From NCBI GenBank assembly GCA_040510375.1, contig JBEVJC010000024.1, positions 1 through 64,000 on the forward strand: 64,000 nt of DNA, written 5' to 3'. Shown one piece after another: positions 1 through 8,993 of this stretch. Each line of letters opens with the position of its first letter. Within the stretch, counting starts at the first letter, position 1. The position numbers and the translations under genes were made by a program. This DNA is from JBEVJC01 sp040510375 (GTDB taxonomy: Bacteria > Bacteroidota > Bacteroidia > Chitinophagales > Chitinophagaceae). The notes under the pieces are model-generated. The model searched no databases. It was given only the letters and a program-made list of their open reading frames with translations, and had not been told where the DNA came from.

Positions 1-638
1 TTTTTCAGTCCCAGTACAATCTCGGCCACCCCACGTGTGATCTTGCGGGTAACAAAGGTCTCCCCCCGACGCGGACTCTCATGGTTAAACAGGATCCCGT
101 TGCAGGCATAGATGCCATAAGCTTCGCGGTAGTTTACAGTGATCCAGTAAGCATACATCTTGGCCACAGCATAGGGCGAACGGGGATAAAACGGGGTGGT
201 CTCACTTTGAGGGATTGCCTGTACCTTTCCATACAACTCCGAGGTAGAAGCCTGGTAAATCCGGGTCTTCTTTTCCATCTTCAGTAAACGGATAGCTTCG
301 AGTAGACGAAGGGTACCTACGGCATCGGTATTGGCCACGTATTCCGGTTCTTCAAAACTAACCTGTACATGACTCATGGCACCCAGGTTATAAATCTCAT
401 CGGGCTGCACTTCCTGGATAATGCGGATACAATTGGTGGAATCGGTAAGGTCACCATAATGAAGGATCATCTTCAGGTGTTTCTCGTGTGGATCCTGGTA
501 CAGGTGATCGATGCGTTGCGTGTTGAGTTGGGAACTTCTTCTCTTGATCCCGTGCACTTCATATCCCTTCGCCAAAAGAAATTCTGCGAGGTATGATCCA
601 TCCTGGCCGGTGATCCCTGTGATCAATGCTTTTTTCAT
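1..638 (-). CDS. gmd: GDP-mannose 4,6-dehydratase, N-terminal 212 residues (runs off left edge)
   Basis: The enzyme converts GDP-D-mannose to GDP-4-keto-6-deoxymannose, the first committed step towards GDP-L-fucose and GDP-rhamnose. The protein begins MKKALITGITGQDGSYL, with the extended-SDR NAD(P)-binding glycine motif at residues 7-14. It continues with ASTSELYG (the catalytic Ser/Thr-Glu region) and SPYAVAK (the Tyr-x3-Lys pair). The family is usually about 350-370 residues, so roughly the last 150 lie outside the window. The ATG at 638 is the natural start because the dinucleotide-binding strand follows at once. It is the most distal visible gene of the leftward polysaccharide locus and suggests a deoxyhexose in the product. 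Identification is firm; the sugar finally made cannot be read from here. Confidence 0.95.
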   Translation of the reverse strand, partial: MKKALITGITGQDGSYLAEFLLAKGYEVHGIKRRSSQLNTQRIDHLYQDPHEKHLKMILHYGDLTDSTNCIRIIQEVQPDEIYNLGAMSHVQVSFEEPEYVANTDAVGTLRLLEAIRLLKMEKKTRIYQASTSELYGKVQAIPQSETTPFYPRSPYAVAKMYAYWITVNYREAYGIYACNGILFNHESPRRGETFVTRKITRGVAEIVLGLK

Positions 639-712
639 GAACGATGCTTTTCTTTAATTGTAAAATGATATTTCACTGGCCGCGCCGGATCGTTAATATG
701 TATTTTCGGAAT

Positions 713-757
713 CCTGGTAAAATCCCGTTAACGGGAAAGTCATAAATTTTTACCAGG
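713..757. promoter_or_regulatory. Nested inverted repeat between the PAS-LuxR gene and gmd
   Basis: CCTGGTAAAA at 713-722 and TTTTACCAGG at 748-757 are perfect 10-base inverted arms. Directly inside the left arm lies a second perfect palindrome, TCCCGTTAACGGGA (723-736). The element occupies the 147-bp gap between the regulator gene and gmd. It has no clear T-tract on the outgoing strand, so an operator, processing site or attenuator is as likely as a terminator. Function is inferred only from symmetry and position. Confidence 0.5.
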
Positions 758-785
758 TCCGGTGCTCCATAAGAGAATTTCGTGC

Positions 786-1541
786 CTAAATCCAACCCTT
801 TTTCAAGGCAATAGAAACAAGTTCAGCCGAGTTGGTACAACCTGTTTTTTTAAGGAGGTTTTTACGATGGGTATCTACAGTTTGTTTGCTGATTGAAAAA
901 GTTTTTCCTATTACATCACTGCTTTGTCCCTTCGCCAGCATACGGATGATCTCCATTTCCCTCCTGGTAAGACCTGAAATACTGGTCTTGAATTTCTTTT
1001 CTACTTCTACATCATAATATGATGGCGCACCATTTAGTCCGATAAGCGAAAGTACCGGCGCACCATTTAATTTGAGATGGGAGATATCGGTATGGATACC
1101 CAGTGTGCGCACTACTGCTCCGTTTTCTTCCTGAATGGTTACTACCTGCTGCAGGATGCGGATATAATCACCGTTCTTTTTCTTAAGGCGGTAATCATAT
1201 CTCACTTTATAATGTGAGATCCTCGACGGGTCACTGAAAAACTCTACCAGTTTATTTTCGTAGTTGAGGAACCAGGGCTGATCGTCCGGATGGATCTGCT
1301 CGATTATAAATGGAACGGTCAGTTCCCCGGGCTGATAACCCAAAACTTTCACCGCTTCTTCACTCACAAATTCGAATGCGCCTTCCCGTACATTAAATAT
1401 ATAATAGTAGTAGTCGCCGGGCATAAAGAAGTCGAGTAACTCCTTATACACCTCCATTTCAAAGTTTAATTCTTTTACAGGGCCAGCAACCGTAAGTCGT
1501 TTCCAGATCTTATCGGCCTCTTTCGCAATATTTGAACTCAT
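786..1541 (-). CDS. PAS domain-LuxR-type DNA-binding regulator
   Basis: This 251-residue protein has two visible parts. A PAS_3-like fold spans roughly residues 35-160 (around YYYIFNVREGAFEFVSEEAV and the later HTDISHLK). A C-terminal LuxR/GerE helix-turn-helix at about 190-251 contains LTRREMEIIRMLAKG and SKQTVDTHRKNLLKK. There is no receiver domain, so it is not a classical response regulator; the PAS part presumably senses a ligand or partner. This architecture is common in Bacteroidota. It lies between an SGNH hydrolase gene (45 bp upstream) and gmd (147 bp downstream), all leftward, so it may regulate the polysaccharide locus. That target is inference. Confidence 0.85.
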   Translation of the reverse strand: MSSNIAKEADKIWKRLTVAGPVKELNFEMEVYKELLDFFMPGDYYYYIFNVREGAFEFVSEEAVKVLGYQPGELTVPFIIEQIHPDDQPWFLNYENKLVEFFSDPSRISHYKVRYDYRLKKKNGDYIRILQQVVTIQEENGAVVRTLGIHTDISHLKLNGAPVLSLIGLNGAPSYYDVEVEKKFKTSISGLTRREMEIIRMLAKGQSSDVIGKTFSISKQTVDTHRKNLLKKTGCTNSAELVSIALKKGWI

Positions 1542-1585
1542 ACCGGTTGGATAGGTTTACTGGGATGGTTACCAGTACCGGCAAG

Positions 1586-2350
1586 TTAGATTATTTTCTG
1601 TTTAAAGAATTCAGTTTTAAACGAAGGTTCGGCTGTTTCGGCCAGGGTTGCCAAAACAGTCTGTGCATACAGCCGGGCTCCCCTCGAATTCAGGTGCACC
1701 CCATCAATCGTTAGTTTCAGGTCGCGTTTACGGCTAAGTTGGTCGGCCTGTCCGGGGATCTTACAACGGAGTCCATCCCAGATATTCGTATTCCAGAAAT
1801 TGCGGCAGAGATAGTCCTTGTTACTGTCCAGGTCCAATACTTCTTCAAAAGCTGTGGATACATCGGCCAGCCGGTAATTAGCCTGTCCGGCCAGATCTGC
1901 TATCACATCATTATAATCCCGCTGAAGACGTAAAAAGTGTGGAGAACATGCCTCATTTATGCGATGTATGTTGACTAAAATCATCCTTGCCCGTGTATAC
2001 AACCGGGCTTCTTTAAGCAGTACGCTATAGAAGGACCGGAAGCGGTTCAGGTCAGACAGCGGTCTTATATCATAACGGCGTTCCCTTCCGATGGCCCATT
2101 TATACAGGCCGCCTCTTTTTTCAAGCTCGGGAAGAAGAAGATCGTTGACCCCTGCCTCAATTATAATATAGTCGAAGGCATGATCTGTTTTAAGCAGCCG
2201 GATCAGCCGGTCTGCGATATTATAAAGTGGTTCACCATTGATCCCCTTGTTGACGATCTTCCACGACGGTTGTTGTTTTTTAATAATACGGATGAAAGAG
2301 ACACCGGTATTACCTGCCGTGATGCTGTTTCCGATGAATAGTAATCGCAT
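1586..2350 (-). CDS. SGNH/GDSL-type hydrolase
   Basis: This 254-residue protein has the SGNH esterase signature. FIGNSITAG at residues 5-13 gives the nucleophilic Ser (block I), GVND near residue 67 is block III, and DGVHLN near residue 218 supplies the catalytic Asp-His pair (block V). No signal peptide is evident, so a cytoplasmic location is likely. The substrate is unknown. In a polysaccharide locus such enzymes often remove or transfer acyl groups on sugars, and a WcaF-like acetyltransferase lies 2.6 kb upstream in the same direction. The ATG at 2350 is preferred because the conserved block I begins only five residues later. Confidence 0.85.
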   Translation of the reverse strand: MRLLFIGNSITAGNTGVSFIRIIKKQQPSWKIVNKGINGEPLYNIADRLIRLLKTDHAFDYIIIEAGVNDLLLPELEKRGGLYKWAIGRERRYDIRPLSDLNRFRSFYSVLLKEARLYTRARMILVNIHRINEACSPHFLRLQRDYNDVIADLAGQANYRLADVSTAFEEVLDLDSNKDYLCRNFWNTNIWDGLRCKIPGQADQLSRKRDLKLTIDGVHLNSRGARLYAQTVLATLAETAEPSFKTEFFKQKII

Positions 2351-2805
2351 GGGTTAAAGATAGTGGTTGGATTATTTTTAATATAGGGGGTATTACGCTG
2401 AAAGATGTGCAAATTTCCGGTTTCCCCTATTGGGATTAATTCGCGTTAGTGTATTAACCCCGCCATGGGTGGGCGTTTTAAGAGTTATCCATTAATGGTT
2501 ATTTTTAAATACTACAGTAGAAATCCGGTTTTTTTTAAATTAGTTTTAAGAATCTCCGGTTTCAGCACAGATTTTGCATACTCACAACCGGATATTCCCC
2601 ACCTATCCGAACCTCCGACAAGCCATTCGATTACGATTGCACCTCCACGACTGAAAAACTTTTTTAATAAATATCAAGAAAGGGTATTTCTGAAACGGTG
2701 ATATGATACTACACCGGGATACTATAGATGACAATGATTGTTTGCCAGGATTTTTTACCAGAACCCATGAAACATCATTTCATTTATCCGTAACAACCTC
2801 TATTT
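2351..2805. other. Divergent intergenic region between SGNH hydrolase and NusG-like genes
   Basis: This 455-bp gap must hold promoters for the leftward SGNH/PAS-LuxR/gmd group and for the rightward NusG-like gene. It is AT-rich in its right half and contains a short palindrome, CCATTAATGG (2489-2498). I see no convincing gene in it and no clear match to a promoter consensus. Confidence 0.5.
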
Positions 2806-3351
2806 ATGATTGAGAAAAAATGGCATTGTCTGTACACCAAGGCTGGTTTTGAGAAAAAAGTGTCCGACCAGTTAAAAAGGAAAGGAATCGAGTCCTATTA
2901 TCCCCTCACGCATCAAAAACATCAATCTTCGGACAGGAGGAAAGGCCCTTCCATTCCGCTGTTCAAAACCTATGTATTTGTCAGGATGACTGACAACGAT
3001 AAAAAGGTTGTGCTGCGCACCTATGGTGTACTTAGTCTGGTGCACTGGATGGGTAGCCCCGTTGTGGTCCGTGACAACGAAATCCAGCTGATGCGTATGT
3101 TCATCGCCGAACATACCAGGGTACAGGTAGAAACAACAAAAGTGAATGCCAATGAGATGGTGAGGATTGTTACCGACCATTCCAGTGAATTCACTTCTAA
3201 AGCTTCGTTTGGATTTACCAACCCCGTCAAGATTATTATCCCGACGTTAGGTTGTGCTATTATTGCTGATTCACCTGCCACTCATTCTGAGCACACAGGT
3301 ACTACCAAAAAGATTATAATGAATGCGGAGCGTCAGATGGCGACTCCGTAA
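2806..3351 (+). CDS. NusG/UpxY-family transcription antiterminator with degenerate KOW domain
   Basis: This 181-residue protein resembles the Bacteroidota UpxY/NusG-paralogue group. These proteins bind RNA polymerase through an NGN domain and promote read-through of long capsule operons. The NGN part is clear: KWHCLYTKAGFEKKVSDQL at the start, YYPLTHQKH, then PLFKTYVFVRM, and the VLRTYGVLSLVHWMG segment. The C-terminal KOW region begins VRIV, but the usual glycine-rich core is replaced by DHSSEFTSK. The last 30 residues are atypical and Ser/Thr-rich. It is the only rightward gene within the leftward locus, and a hairpin follows it, so it is probably transcribed alone and acts in trans. Family assignment is good; activity is uncertain. 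Confidence 0.8.
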   Translation: MIEKKWHCLYTKAGFEKKVSDQLKRKGIESYYPLTHQKHQSSDRRKGPSIPLFKTYVFVRMTDNDKKVVLRTYGVLSLVHWMGSPVVVRDNEIQLMRMFIAEHTRVQVETTKVNANEMVRIVTDHSSEFTSKASFGFTNPVKIIIPTLGCAIIADSPATHSEHTGTTKKIIMNAERQMATP

Positions 3352-3381
3352 ATCAGACAGATTCGTGATTCGAAAATTTCT

Positions 3382-3405
3382 ACTACCGGACACCCGGTAG
3401 TTTTG
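3382..3405 (+). terminator. Hairpin after the NusG-like gene
   Basis: ACTACCGG (3382-3389) and CCGGTAGT (3394-3401) form a perfect 8-bp stem with a 4-base loop, followed by a short T-run. It lies about 30 bp after the NusG-like stop codon. The T-tract is short, so termination may be weak. Confidence 0.5.
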
Positions 3406-3493
3406 TCGTTGTCACAACTGCGATAACCTGCTATCAGCGGCTAACACCTGATTTGGAACATACGATAGCCAGCCATCAACGTTGAACGGACGT

Positions 3494-4963
3494 TCAGAAC
3501 AAACGATAACCAACCTTCAGTAATCCACCGGCATTGTCGGAAAGGTCACCGAAGTCATAACCCAGTGCCAGCACTACATTCCACTTACTCGTTTCTGGAT
3601 TGTAACGGAACTCCTGTAACAGGTAGGCCTGGTCTTTTGATGGCGAAAACTCATTCGTCTCCAATGCTCCGTAGTTGCGGGTCAGGGTAATTACGGTTTT
3701 TGTCTGCAGGGAATTGTTCCAGTTATACAATGCGCCCAGGTTTAACCCCACCACCCTGTTATTGACAATATTTGAATTGGGTTTGATAGTATTATCCGGT
3801 GCAGACCAGTCGTACGGAACAATGGTATCAAAGTATTTGCTTGCACGCACCCGGTTGGTAAAAAGAGGTGTGCCGATTATACGATCCTTATAATCCCATC
3901 CGGTTTTATAATTTCCGTTATTATAATAAGAATGTACTTCGCGACCGTAACCTTCACTTTGTTTGGTATAAATAAACTCACCAAGGATTCTTTTTAATCC
4001 GGTGGGCGCCTTACGTTCCACACTGATTCCTGCAAGCCGGTCAATATTCCGGAAATCAATTCCAATCCCCGTTTCAAAAGGTGTCTGGTTATACAGGTGA
4101 AGCCTGATTGATTCGTTTTCCCAATCAGCACCTGCTTCAACCAGCCCACGCTGGTCACCTGCGCGACCAGGCCGGATGGTTGAAGGAAGGCCGCCGCCAT
4201 CCGTGGCTTCCCTTACCAGCAACACATTCCAGAATCCTTTAAAGTTGCGGTCGAGGGTAAGGTTACCGCGGCGACCGCCCCATTCACCAAAGTGCTGGAG
4301 TCCGCCATACAGCTTAAGTCTGCCGAACACCAGCTGCATATAAAAAGTTTTCTCATGGTAAAAGGCATCGTTCAGGTAACGTCCCTTTCCAAACCATCCG
4401 TGATAAAAGGTTCCCTTGAACCGCAACCAGCCATTGATAAAGGGTACATTCACCCAGTCGGTGACGGCAATACCTATCTTAGGGATGGGCAATGCATTAC
4501 CACTCACACCCAGTGATCCGGTTGACAGGTCGGGATCCATACCTCCAACCAACTCTTCAAACCGTCCTCCGGTTATCGCCCATTTTTTAAAACTGATCCG
4601 GCCATAACCCTGCTGCAGCAACACATCGTTGAACTGATTATTACCATAAACCACCGCCCCGTAGTCGAATGAGAGTGTACGTGGAATAAATCCGGTATCG
4701 GTATTCTGAGGACTGAATTCATGTAACACATGTTTATTACTCAGGCTCAGGAACAAGGCCGGATCAAACTTCCGGTCGGTTACGCTACCCCAGCGATTAC
4801 TTGTTATATAGTGAGGTTGGAATTGTTTTGTTGCCCCAGTAATCTGTGTACCCACGGTCAGATTTAATGAATCAAACTGGGCAGTAACAGACTGGCTGGC
4901 CAGGAATAAAACGACAAGCAGCAGGCCGGTTAATTTCCTGGCGGGATAAAAAGTATTGTGCAT
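3494..4963 (-). CDS. Capsule assembly Wzi-like outer-membrane protein
   Basis: This 489-residue exported protein has an N-terminal hydrophobic signal ending near SQSVTAQ. The rest reads as alternating beta-barrel segments rich in aromatic residues and ends in GYRLF, a terminal Phe typical of outer-membrane barrels. The pattern, including FKGTFYHGWFGKGRYLNDAF and the mid-protein LYGGLQHFGEWGG, fits the Wzi/capsule-assembly family, which tethers or organises capsule at the cell surface. It follows the WcaF-like gene by 34 bp and is the last gene of the tight leftward array before the NusG-like gene. The main alternative is a generic porin-like barrel. Confidence 0.75.
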   Translation of the reverse strand: MHNTFYPARKLTGLLLVVLFLASQSVTAQFDSLNLTVGTQITGATKQFQPHYITSNRWGSVTDRKFDPALFLSLSNKHVLHEFSPQNTDTGFIPRTLSFDYGAVVYGNNQFNDVLLQQGYGRISFKKWAITGGRFEELVGGMDPDLSTGSLGVSGNALPIPKIGIAVTDWVNVPFINGWLRFKGTFYHGWFGKGRYLNDAFYHEKTFYMQLVFGRLKLYGGLQHFGEWGGRRGNLTLDRNFKGFWNVLLVREATDGGGLPSTIRPGRAGDQRGLVEAGADWENESIRLHLYNQTPFETGIGIDFRNIDRLAGISVERKAPTGLKRILGEFIYTKQSEGYGREVHSYYNNGNYKTGWDYKDRIIGTPLFTNRVRASKYFDTIVPYDWSAPDNTIKPNSNIVNNRVVGLNLGALYNWNNSLQTKTVITLTRNYGALETNEFSPSKDQAYLLQEFRYNPETSKWNVVLALGYDFGDLSDNAGGLLKVGYRLF

Positions 4964-4997
4964 AAAGTTGAATTCTGGTTTTAAGTGATGTTGATGG

Positions 4998-5528
4998 CTA
5001 TCTGGCAGGATTACCTTTGACTGTAGTGTTGGGTAATACTGACCTGGTGACTACGCTACAGGCACCAACTACAGCATTGTCGCCAATAATTACACCTGGT
5101 AAAATAAACGCCCTCGCCCCAACGAATACTTTTCTTCCTATCTCGATGGGAGCAGTGATCAGGTTCATGGCAGGACTGGAAAAATCATGTGTGCCTGTAC
5201 ACAGATAGGCTTCCTGCGCAATAGTGCAATCCTCATGAAGGATAATAACACCAAGTGAATAGGCATTGGCCCGGTCGCCCAGGCAGGACCTGTTATACAT
5301 GGTCAGGTTCCATGGAATCTGGATCCTGGCCCGCTGGTGTACGAATGGTTTGCCCACAATGGTTGCACCGAAAATACGAAGGATCAGGAGCCGCCATGCA
5401 TTCGCCGGTTTGGGAGTCCAGGAACATAAAATGATCCAGGCATATTGCCATATCAGCATTTTAATTCGCTGACCCATGGTCCATGGACTATCATAAGCCG
5501 ATTCCTGTGAGTACTTGATGGTGGTCAT
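4998..5528 (-). CDS. WcaF-like sugar O-acetyltransferase
   Basis: This 176-residue protein is of the left-handed beta-helix (hexapeptide repeat) class. Features typical of the WcaF/putative colanic acid acetyltransferase group are MGQRIKMLIWQYAWIIL near the N-terminus, LYLCTGTHDF-type active-site text (here AYLCTGTHDFSSP, with the catalytic His) and the repeat run VFVGARAFILPGVIIGDNAVVGACSVV. It probably transfers acetyl from acetyl-CoA to a sugar of the repeat unit in the cytoplasm. Its ATG overlaps the stop of the upstream glycosyltransferase by one base (TGATG), a sign of translational coupling. The acceptor sugar is unknown. Confidence 0.85.
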   Translation of the reverse strand: MTTIKYSQESAYDSPWTMGQRIKMLIWQYAWIILCSWTPKPANAWRLLILRIFGATIVGKPFVHQRARIQIPWNLTMYNRSCLGDRANAYSLGVIILHEDCTIAQEAYLCTGTHDFSSPAMNLITAPIEIGRKVFVGARAFILPGVIIGDNAVVGACSVVTRSVLPNTTVKGNPAR

Positions 5529-6628
5529 CAGATGTTTTGAAAATCTTTTAAAAACTGATTTACAATCGAGGGTATGGAATGGGACTGGTTTACTTTAACC
5601 GCTTCCGCTAATAACTGTTTCCGTAACTCAGCGTTTGTGGTCAGGGTTACGAGGTGATGATGGAGCTGGTCCACCCGATTGGCCGCATGGTGATCAAAAA
5701 TAAGACCATTTACCCCTGGTGTTATAAAATCCCTGAAACAGGGAACGCCCGAAACCACGGGTACTGCACCCCAGGCCATGGCTTCCAGTGGGGCAAGACC
5801 AAATGTCTCCCCCTTATCGGCAAGTGATGGATATACAAATACAGATGCCTTACGGTAATGGTCATTCAGGTCGTCGATATTATAAACCGGGCCGGTAAAT
5901 TCAATCGCTGCCTGTCCGGCGAGTGCACGGAGTTTTGTTATATAATCCTCACCTCCGCCACCGGCGCTGCTTTCCCAGGGACCAATGATCCGCAGTTTCC
6001 AGCCGGCATCCAGTTTTTTGAATGCCTCAATGAGTAACTCAAGTCCCTTCTCCGGATGGATCCTTCCGGTATACAGGATAACGGGTTCTTTCTTTGAAAG
6101 ATCAAGTTGCTCTGTTACGGTAAATGGCAAGGGGTTGGGTACCATTCCGATTCTTGGATGTACAGAAGCCGGCACCTCTGCTGCAATCATATCGGCAACC
6201 ATCCTTGAGTTGGCACGATACCGGCCAACATGTTTGTAAAATTTCATCTGACCCTTCGGTACACGGCTTACATCCACATAAACCTTGCGCCCAAGCTTGC
6301 CACGTAAAAGGATGGGAGACCAGAATGTATTGGTGATGATCACATCCGCATCAGTGGGGATCCGGCGAATGGCTCGTATGGTATATAACAAGTCAAGCAT
6401 TTTTAATTTTATACCTGATGAAGGTGTATTATAACCCTTCACCCGGATATGTCTCACACCATGTACGAAATCACTATCGGGTAAACCCGGATAACTTTTA
6501 CTGATGTGTACCACTACATTATCAACCGCTGCCATCTGCTGGCCTACAATGTCCCAGACTTTTTCCACGGCCCCGCCCCTGAGTGGTGGCACTGGTAAAA
6601 AAGCTCCCTGTAAAATCACAATCTTCAT
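5528..6628 (-). CDS. GT4-family glycosyltransferase
   Basis: This retaining GT-B glycosyltransferase of about 366 residues opens MKIVILQGAFLPVPPLRGGA, the N-terminal Rossmann strand and glycine loop. Its C-terminal donor-binding domain has ILYTGRIHPEKGLELLIEAF and the E-x7-E motif GETFGLAPLEAMAWG. It presumably adds one sugar to the lipid-linked repeat unit at the inner face of the membrane. An alternative TTG at 6643 overlaps the previous stop. The ATG at 6628 is preferred because a GAGGGA-like ribosome site precedes it and the conserved strand starts there. Donor and acceptor cannot be inferred from sequence alone. Confidence 0.88.
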   Translation of the reverse strand: MKIVILQGAFLPVPPLRGGAVEKVWDIVGQQMAAVDNVVVHISKSYPGLPDSDFVHGVRHIRVKGYNTPSSGIKLKMLDLLYTIRAIRRIPTDADVIITNTFWSPILLRGKLGRKVYVDVSRVPKGQMKFYKHVGRYRANSRMVADMIAAEVPASVHPRIGMVPNPLPFTVTEQLDLSKKEPVILYTGRIHPEKGLELLIEAFKKLDAGWKLRIIGPWESSAGGGGEDYITKLRALAGQAAIEFTGPVYNIDDLNDHYRKASVFVYPSLADKGETFGLAPLEAMAWGAVPVVSGVPCFRDFITPGVNGLIFDHHAANRVDQLHHHLVTLTTNAELRKQLLAEAVKVNQSHSIPSIVNQFLKDFQNI

Positions 6629-6639
6629 ACTTAATTCCC

Positions 6640-7818
6640 TCAAGCGTTTTGTTGTCTATCAAATAATTCTTTTACCTGCCTTGCCACCTGCTTTACAGAA
6701 AACAGGCTGGTAAAGCTTTCCATGGCTGCCTTACCCATTGTTACCTTCGCTTCAGGCTTCATACCAGACCAATGTTTCAGCAGTGTTATGGTTCCTTCCA
6801 CCGTATCATCTTCTATCAGTCCTGCTGCATGTTCACTGATCTCGCGCCAGATATTTATCTTGTTACTGATGAGCACCGGCTTACCGCAGGCCATTGCCTC
6901 CACCACCGCTATACCGAAATTTTCCTGATGGCTTGGCAGGATGAAAGCTTCTGATCCGTGAAAGGCCGCCCATTTGGAAAATGAACTGAGCATACCCGGA
7001 AACAGTATATCAGGGTCATTTGCCGCAAGGGTTATCATCTGTTTTCCATAATCACTTTCAAGCCCCGGACCAGCTATCACCAGCCTGGATAATTTACAAT
7101 CCTGTTGTTTTAATTGTTTATACGCTGTTATCAGCAGGTCGACTCCTTTTTTCTCGTGGATACGACTCAGGAATAACAGGTAGGGTTCAGCAGGCAGGCC
7201 GTTTTTTTTATTGGTGGACAGGATCTCTTCCCGTTCCATCACCGGTGCGGGCTGGATGCCATAACCCGCATTAAACACCGCTTTTGGATGGTAAGGCCTG
7301 AACGAATCATTGGCCAGATTAAGCTCTTCCTGCGTGGTAAACAGGATCCCATCAGTTTCCCTTACCAGTCTGCTTTCGATCAGCTTCCAGTAAATCCAGT
7401 TCCGGATAGCCTGTACCCTGCGGCCAGGTGATTTCTGGAAATAAGGGTCAAGCATGCCATGTGGCATCAGGTAAACTTTCGGAGGTAACCCGGATTCTTT
7501 TTTCAGGCCACGTAATGTTTTTAAAAGTGCATACCCGTTATACTGCCATAGCCCGTGTAATATCACCAGGTCATACTCACTGATATGTTCCTTAAGCCAT
7601 GGCAATAAAGTTTTATGGTAACCCCATGGCGGAATAGACGCGCCCAGTGCATAAACCGGAAATGGATCATGGCCAAGAAAATCCGAAGCAGGATCATCAA
7701 GACATACCACTTCGTTTACAACTCCCAACTCGCCCAAAGCAGGCACAATATTCCTGATTCCCTGGCAGGGGCCTCCCGAACGGGGATGCATACTTCCGAT
7801 TATTCGCAGGATCTTCAT
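6640..7818 (-). CDS. GT4-family glycosyltransferase
   Basis: This 392-residue GT-B enzyme starts MKILRIIGSMHPRSGGPCQG, with the acceptor-side glycine loop. The donor domain shows LLFLSRIHEKKGVDLLITAY and the E-x7-E motif ENFGIAVVEAMACGKPV. VILHGLWQYNG and LMPHGMLDPYF are segments often seen in capsule and colanic-acid transferases of this family. It begins 3 bp after the preceding gene ends and is followed closely by the next transferase, so it is part of the operon. The specific sugar is unknown. Confidence 0.9.
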   Translation of the reverse strand: MKILRIIGSMHPRSGGPCQGIRNIVPALGELGVVNEVVCLDDPASDFLGHDPFPVYALGASIPPWGYHKTLLPWLKEHISEYDLVILHGLWQYNGYALLKTLRGLKKESGLPPKVYLMPHGMLDPYFQKSPGRRVQAIRNWIYWKLIESRLVRETDGILFTTQEELNLANDSFRPYHPKAVFNAGYGIQPAPVMEREEILSTNKKNGLPAEPYLLFLSRIHEKKGVDLLITAYKQLKQQDCKLSRLVIAGPGLESDYGKQMITLAANDPDILFPGMLSSFSKWAAFHGSEAFILPSHQENFGIAVVEAMACGKPVLISNKINIWREISEHAAGLIEDDTVEGTITLLKHWSGMKPEAKVTMGKAAMESFTSLFSVKQVARQVKELFDRQQNA

Positions 7819-7821
7819 CTT

Positions 7822-8988
7822 CTAATTATTCGCCATTATTTTTTTATAAATCGTTTCGATCCGGTCAAGCGTTTCATCCGAGTTAAACCGGGCTGCATTT
7901 GCAAAACCCCGTTCCACTACTTCCTTACGACTGCTACCGGTCATCGACAGCACCTTAACCATCACGTCCACGGAATCCTTCACCCATTGTGAATGATCCA
8001 TTTTATCCCGGTAATACCGCGGAATATAAAATGCTGCATTGCCGCCCACCTCAGTCATAGGTGTTTCGTTGGTTGTGATCACCGGCACACCCGAAGCCAT
8101 TGCCTCAATAATGGGCCAGCCGAAACCTTCAGCCATGGAAGGGAAAAGAAACAGTTCGGCTCCCTGGTAACATAACTGGACAAAAACATCGTCCCTGCCG
8201 GTGAGCAGATGGATATCATCCTTGTATCCTGAATTATTTATTACATCCTGTAATGATTCACCAGGCTCAGGACCGATCATCAGTAAGGGAAGTAGTCCCT
8301 TACCCGAAGCCCGCCAGCCACTATACAATTCAACTACACCTTTGCGGTTCTTGTACCACTGGTTGCCGCCAACATGCAGCAGGTATCCATTGACGAGGTT
8401 AATACCGGTTTCCCGGGTAAGTGTTTGCCGGACTTCATCAACCCTTCCGGGAATAAACTTACGGGGAATGCCATTATACACCAGGTGGGATGAAACCGGT
8501 GTTGAAACCAGCAGCGAATGAAGGTCGTCCTGTGTGCGTTTACTGATAGAAATAAAATGACGCCCCCTTTGGAAACCTTTACGGATAAAGGACTGCAGCC
8601 GTTTTCCTGTAAATGATGTAGGGTTCTCGGGGATCTGGCCCAGGGCACTTCGCTGGGCAAGGAAGTCGTGGCAATGGATCAGGTGTTTGCGGTCAACCAC
8701 CAGCGGAACCCAGGGTCCCAGTGCATGATCGGAAAATACAAATAATGTATCCGCATCTTTCGACTTCAATTTCTTTTTTACCATCCACGGAAACATAATG
8801 TACTGGTCGATATAACCCAGCCATTTTTTCAACGGGGCCGGAACCGGCAGGTTATAAAACCTGGGGGATGGGGTCCAGCTTTCCACTTCATGACCACGTT
8901 GTAACATGCCACGGGACAACCAGTCGGCATAACGGGGCATACTCTGTGAAGCCATAAATGGAGGGTGACGGAAAAAAACTATTTTCAT
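7822..8988 (-). CDS. GT4-family glycosyltransferase
   Basis: This GT-B glycosyltransferase of about 388 residues begins MKIVFFRHPPFMASQSM. The donor domain has YLLHVGGNQWYKNRKGVVEL and the motif EGFGWPIIEAMASGVPV, whose conserved Glu pair binds the nucleotide sugar. HCHDFLAQRSALG in the first half is typical of mannosyl/rhamnosyl-type GT4 enzymes, though specificity is not decidable. The frame is open up to 9021, but the ATG at 8988, 5 bp after the upstream stop, gives the standard N-terminus and is chosen. Confidence 0.88.
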   Translation of the reverse strand: MKIVFFRHPPFMASQSMPRYADWLSRGMLQRGHEVESWTPSPRFYNLPVPAPLKKWLGYIDQYIMFPWMVKKKLKSKDADTLFVFSDHALGPWVPLVVDRKHLIHCHDFLAQRSALGQIPENPTSFTGKRLQSFIRKGFQRGRHFISISKRTQDDLHSLLVSTPVSSHLVYNGIPRKFIPGRVDEVRQTLTRETGINLVNGYLLHVGGNQWYKNRKGVVELYSGWRASGKGLLPLLMIGPEPGESLQDVINNSGYKDDIHLLTGRDDVFVQLCYQGAELFLFPSMAEGFGWPIIEAMASGVPVITTNETPMTEVGGNAAFYIPRYYRDKMDHSQWVKDSVDVMVKVLSMTGSSRKEVVERGFANAARFNSDETLDRIETIYKKIMANN

Positions 8989-8993
8989 ACTGA

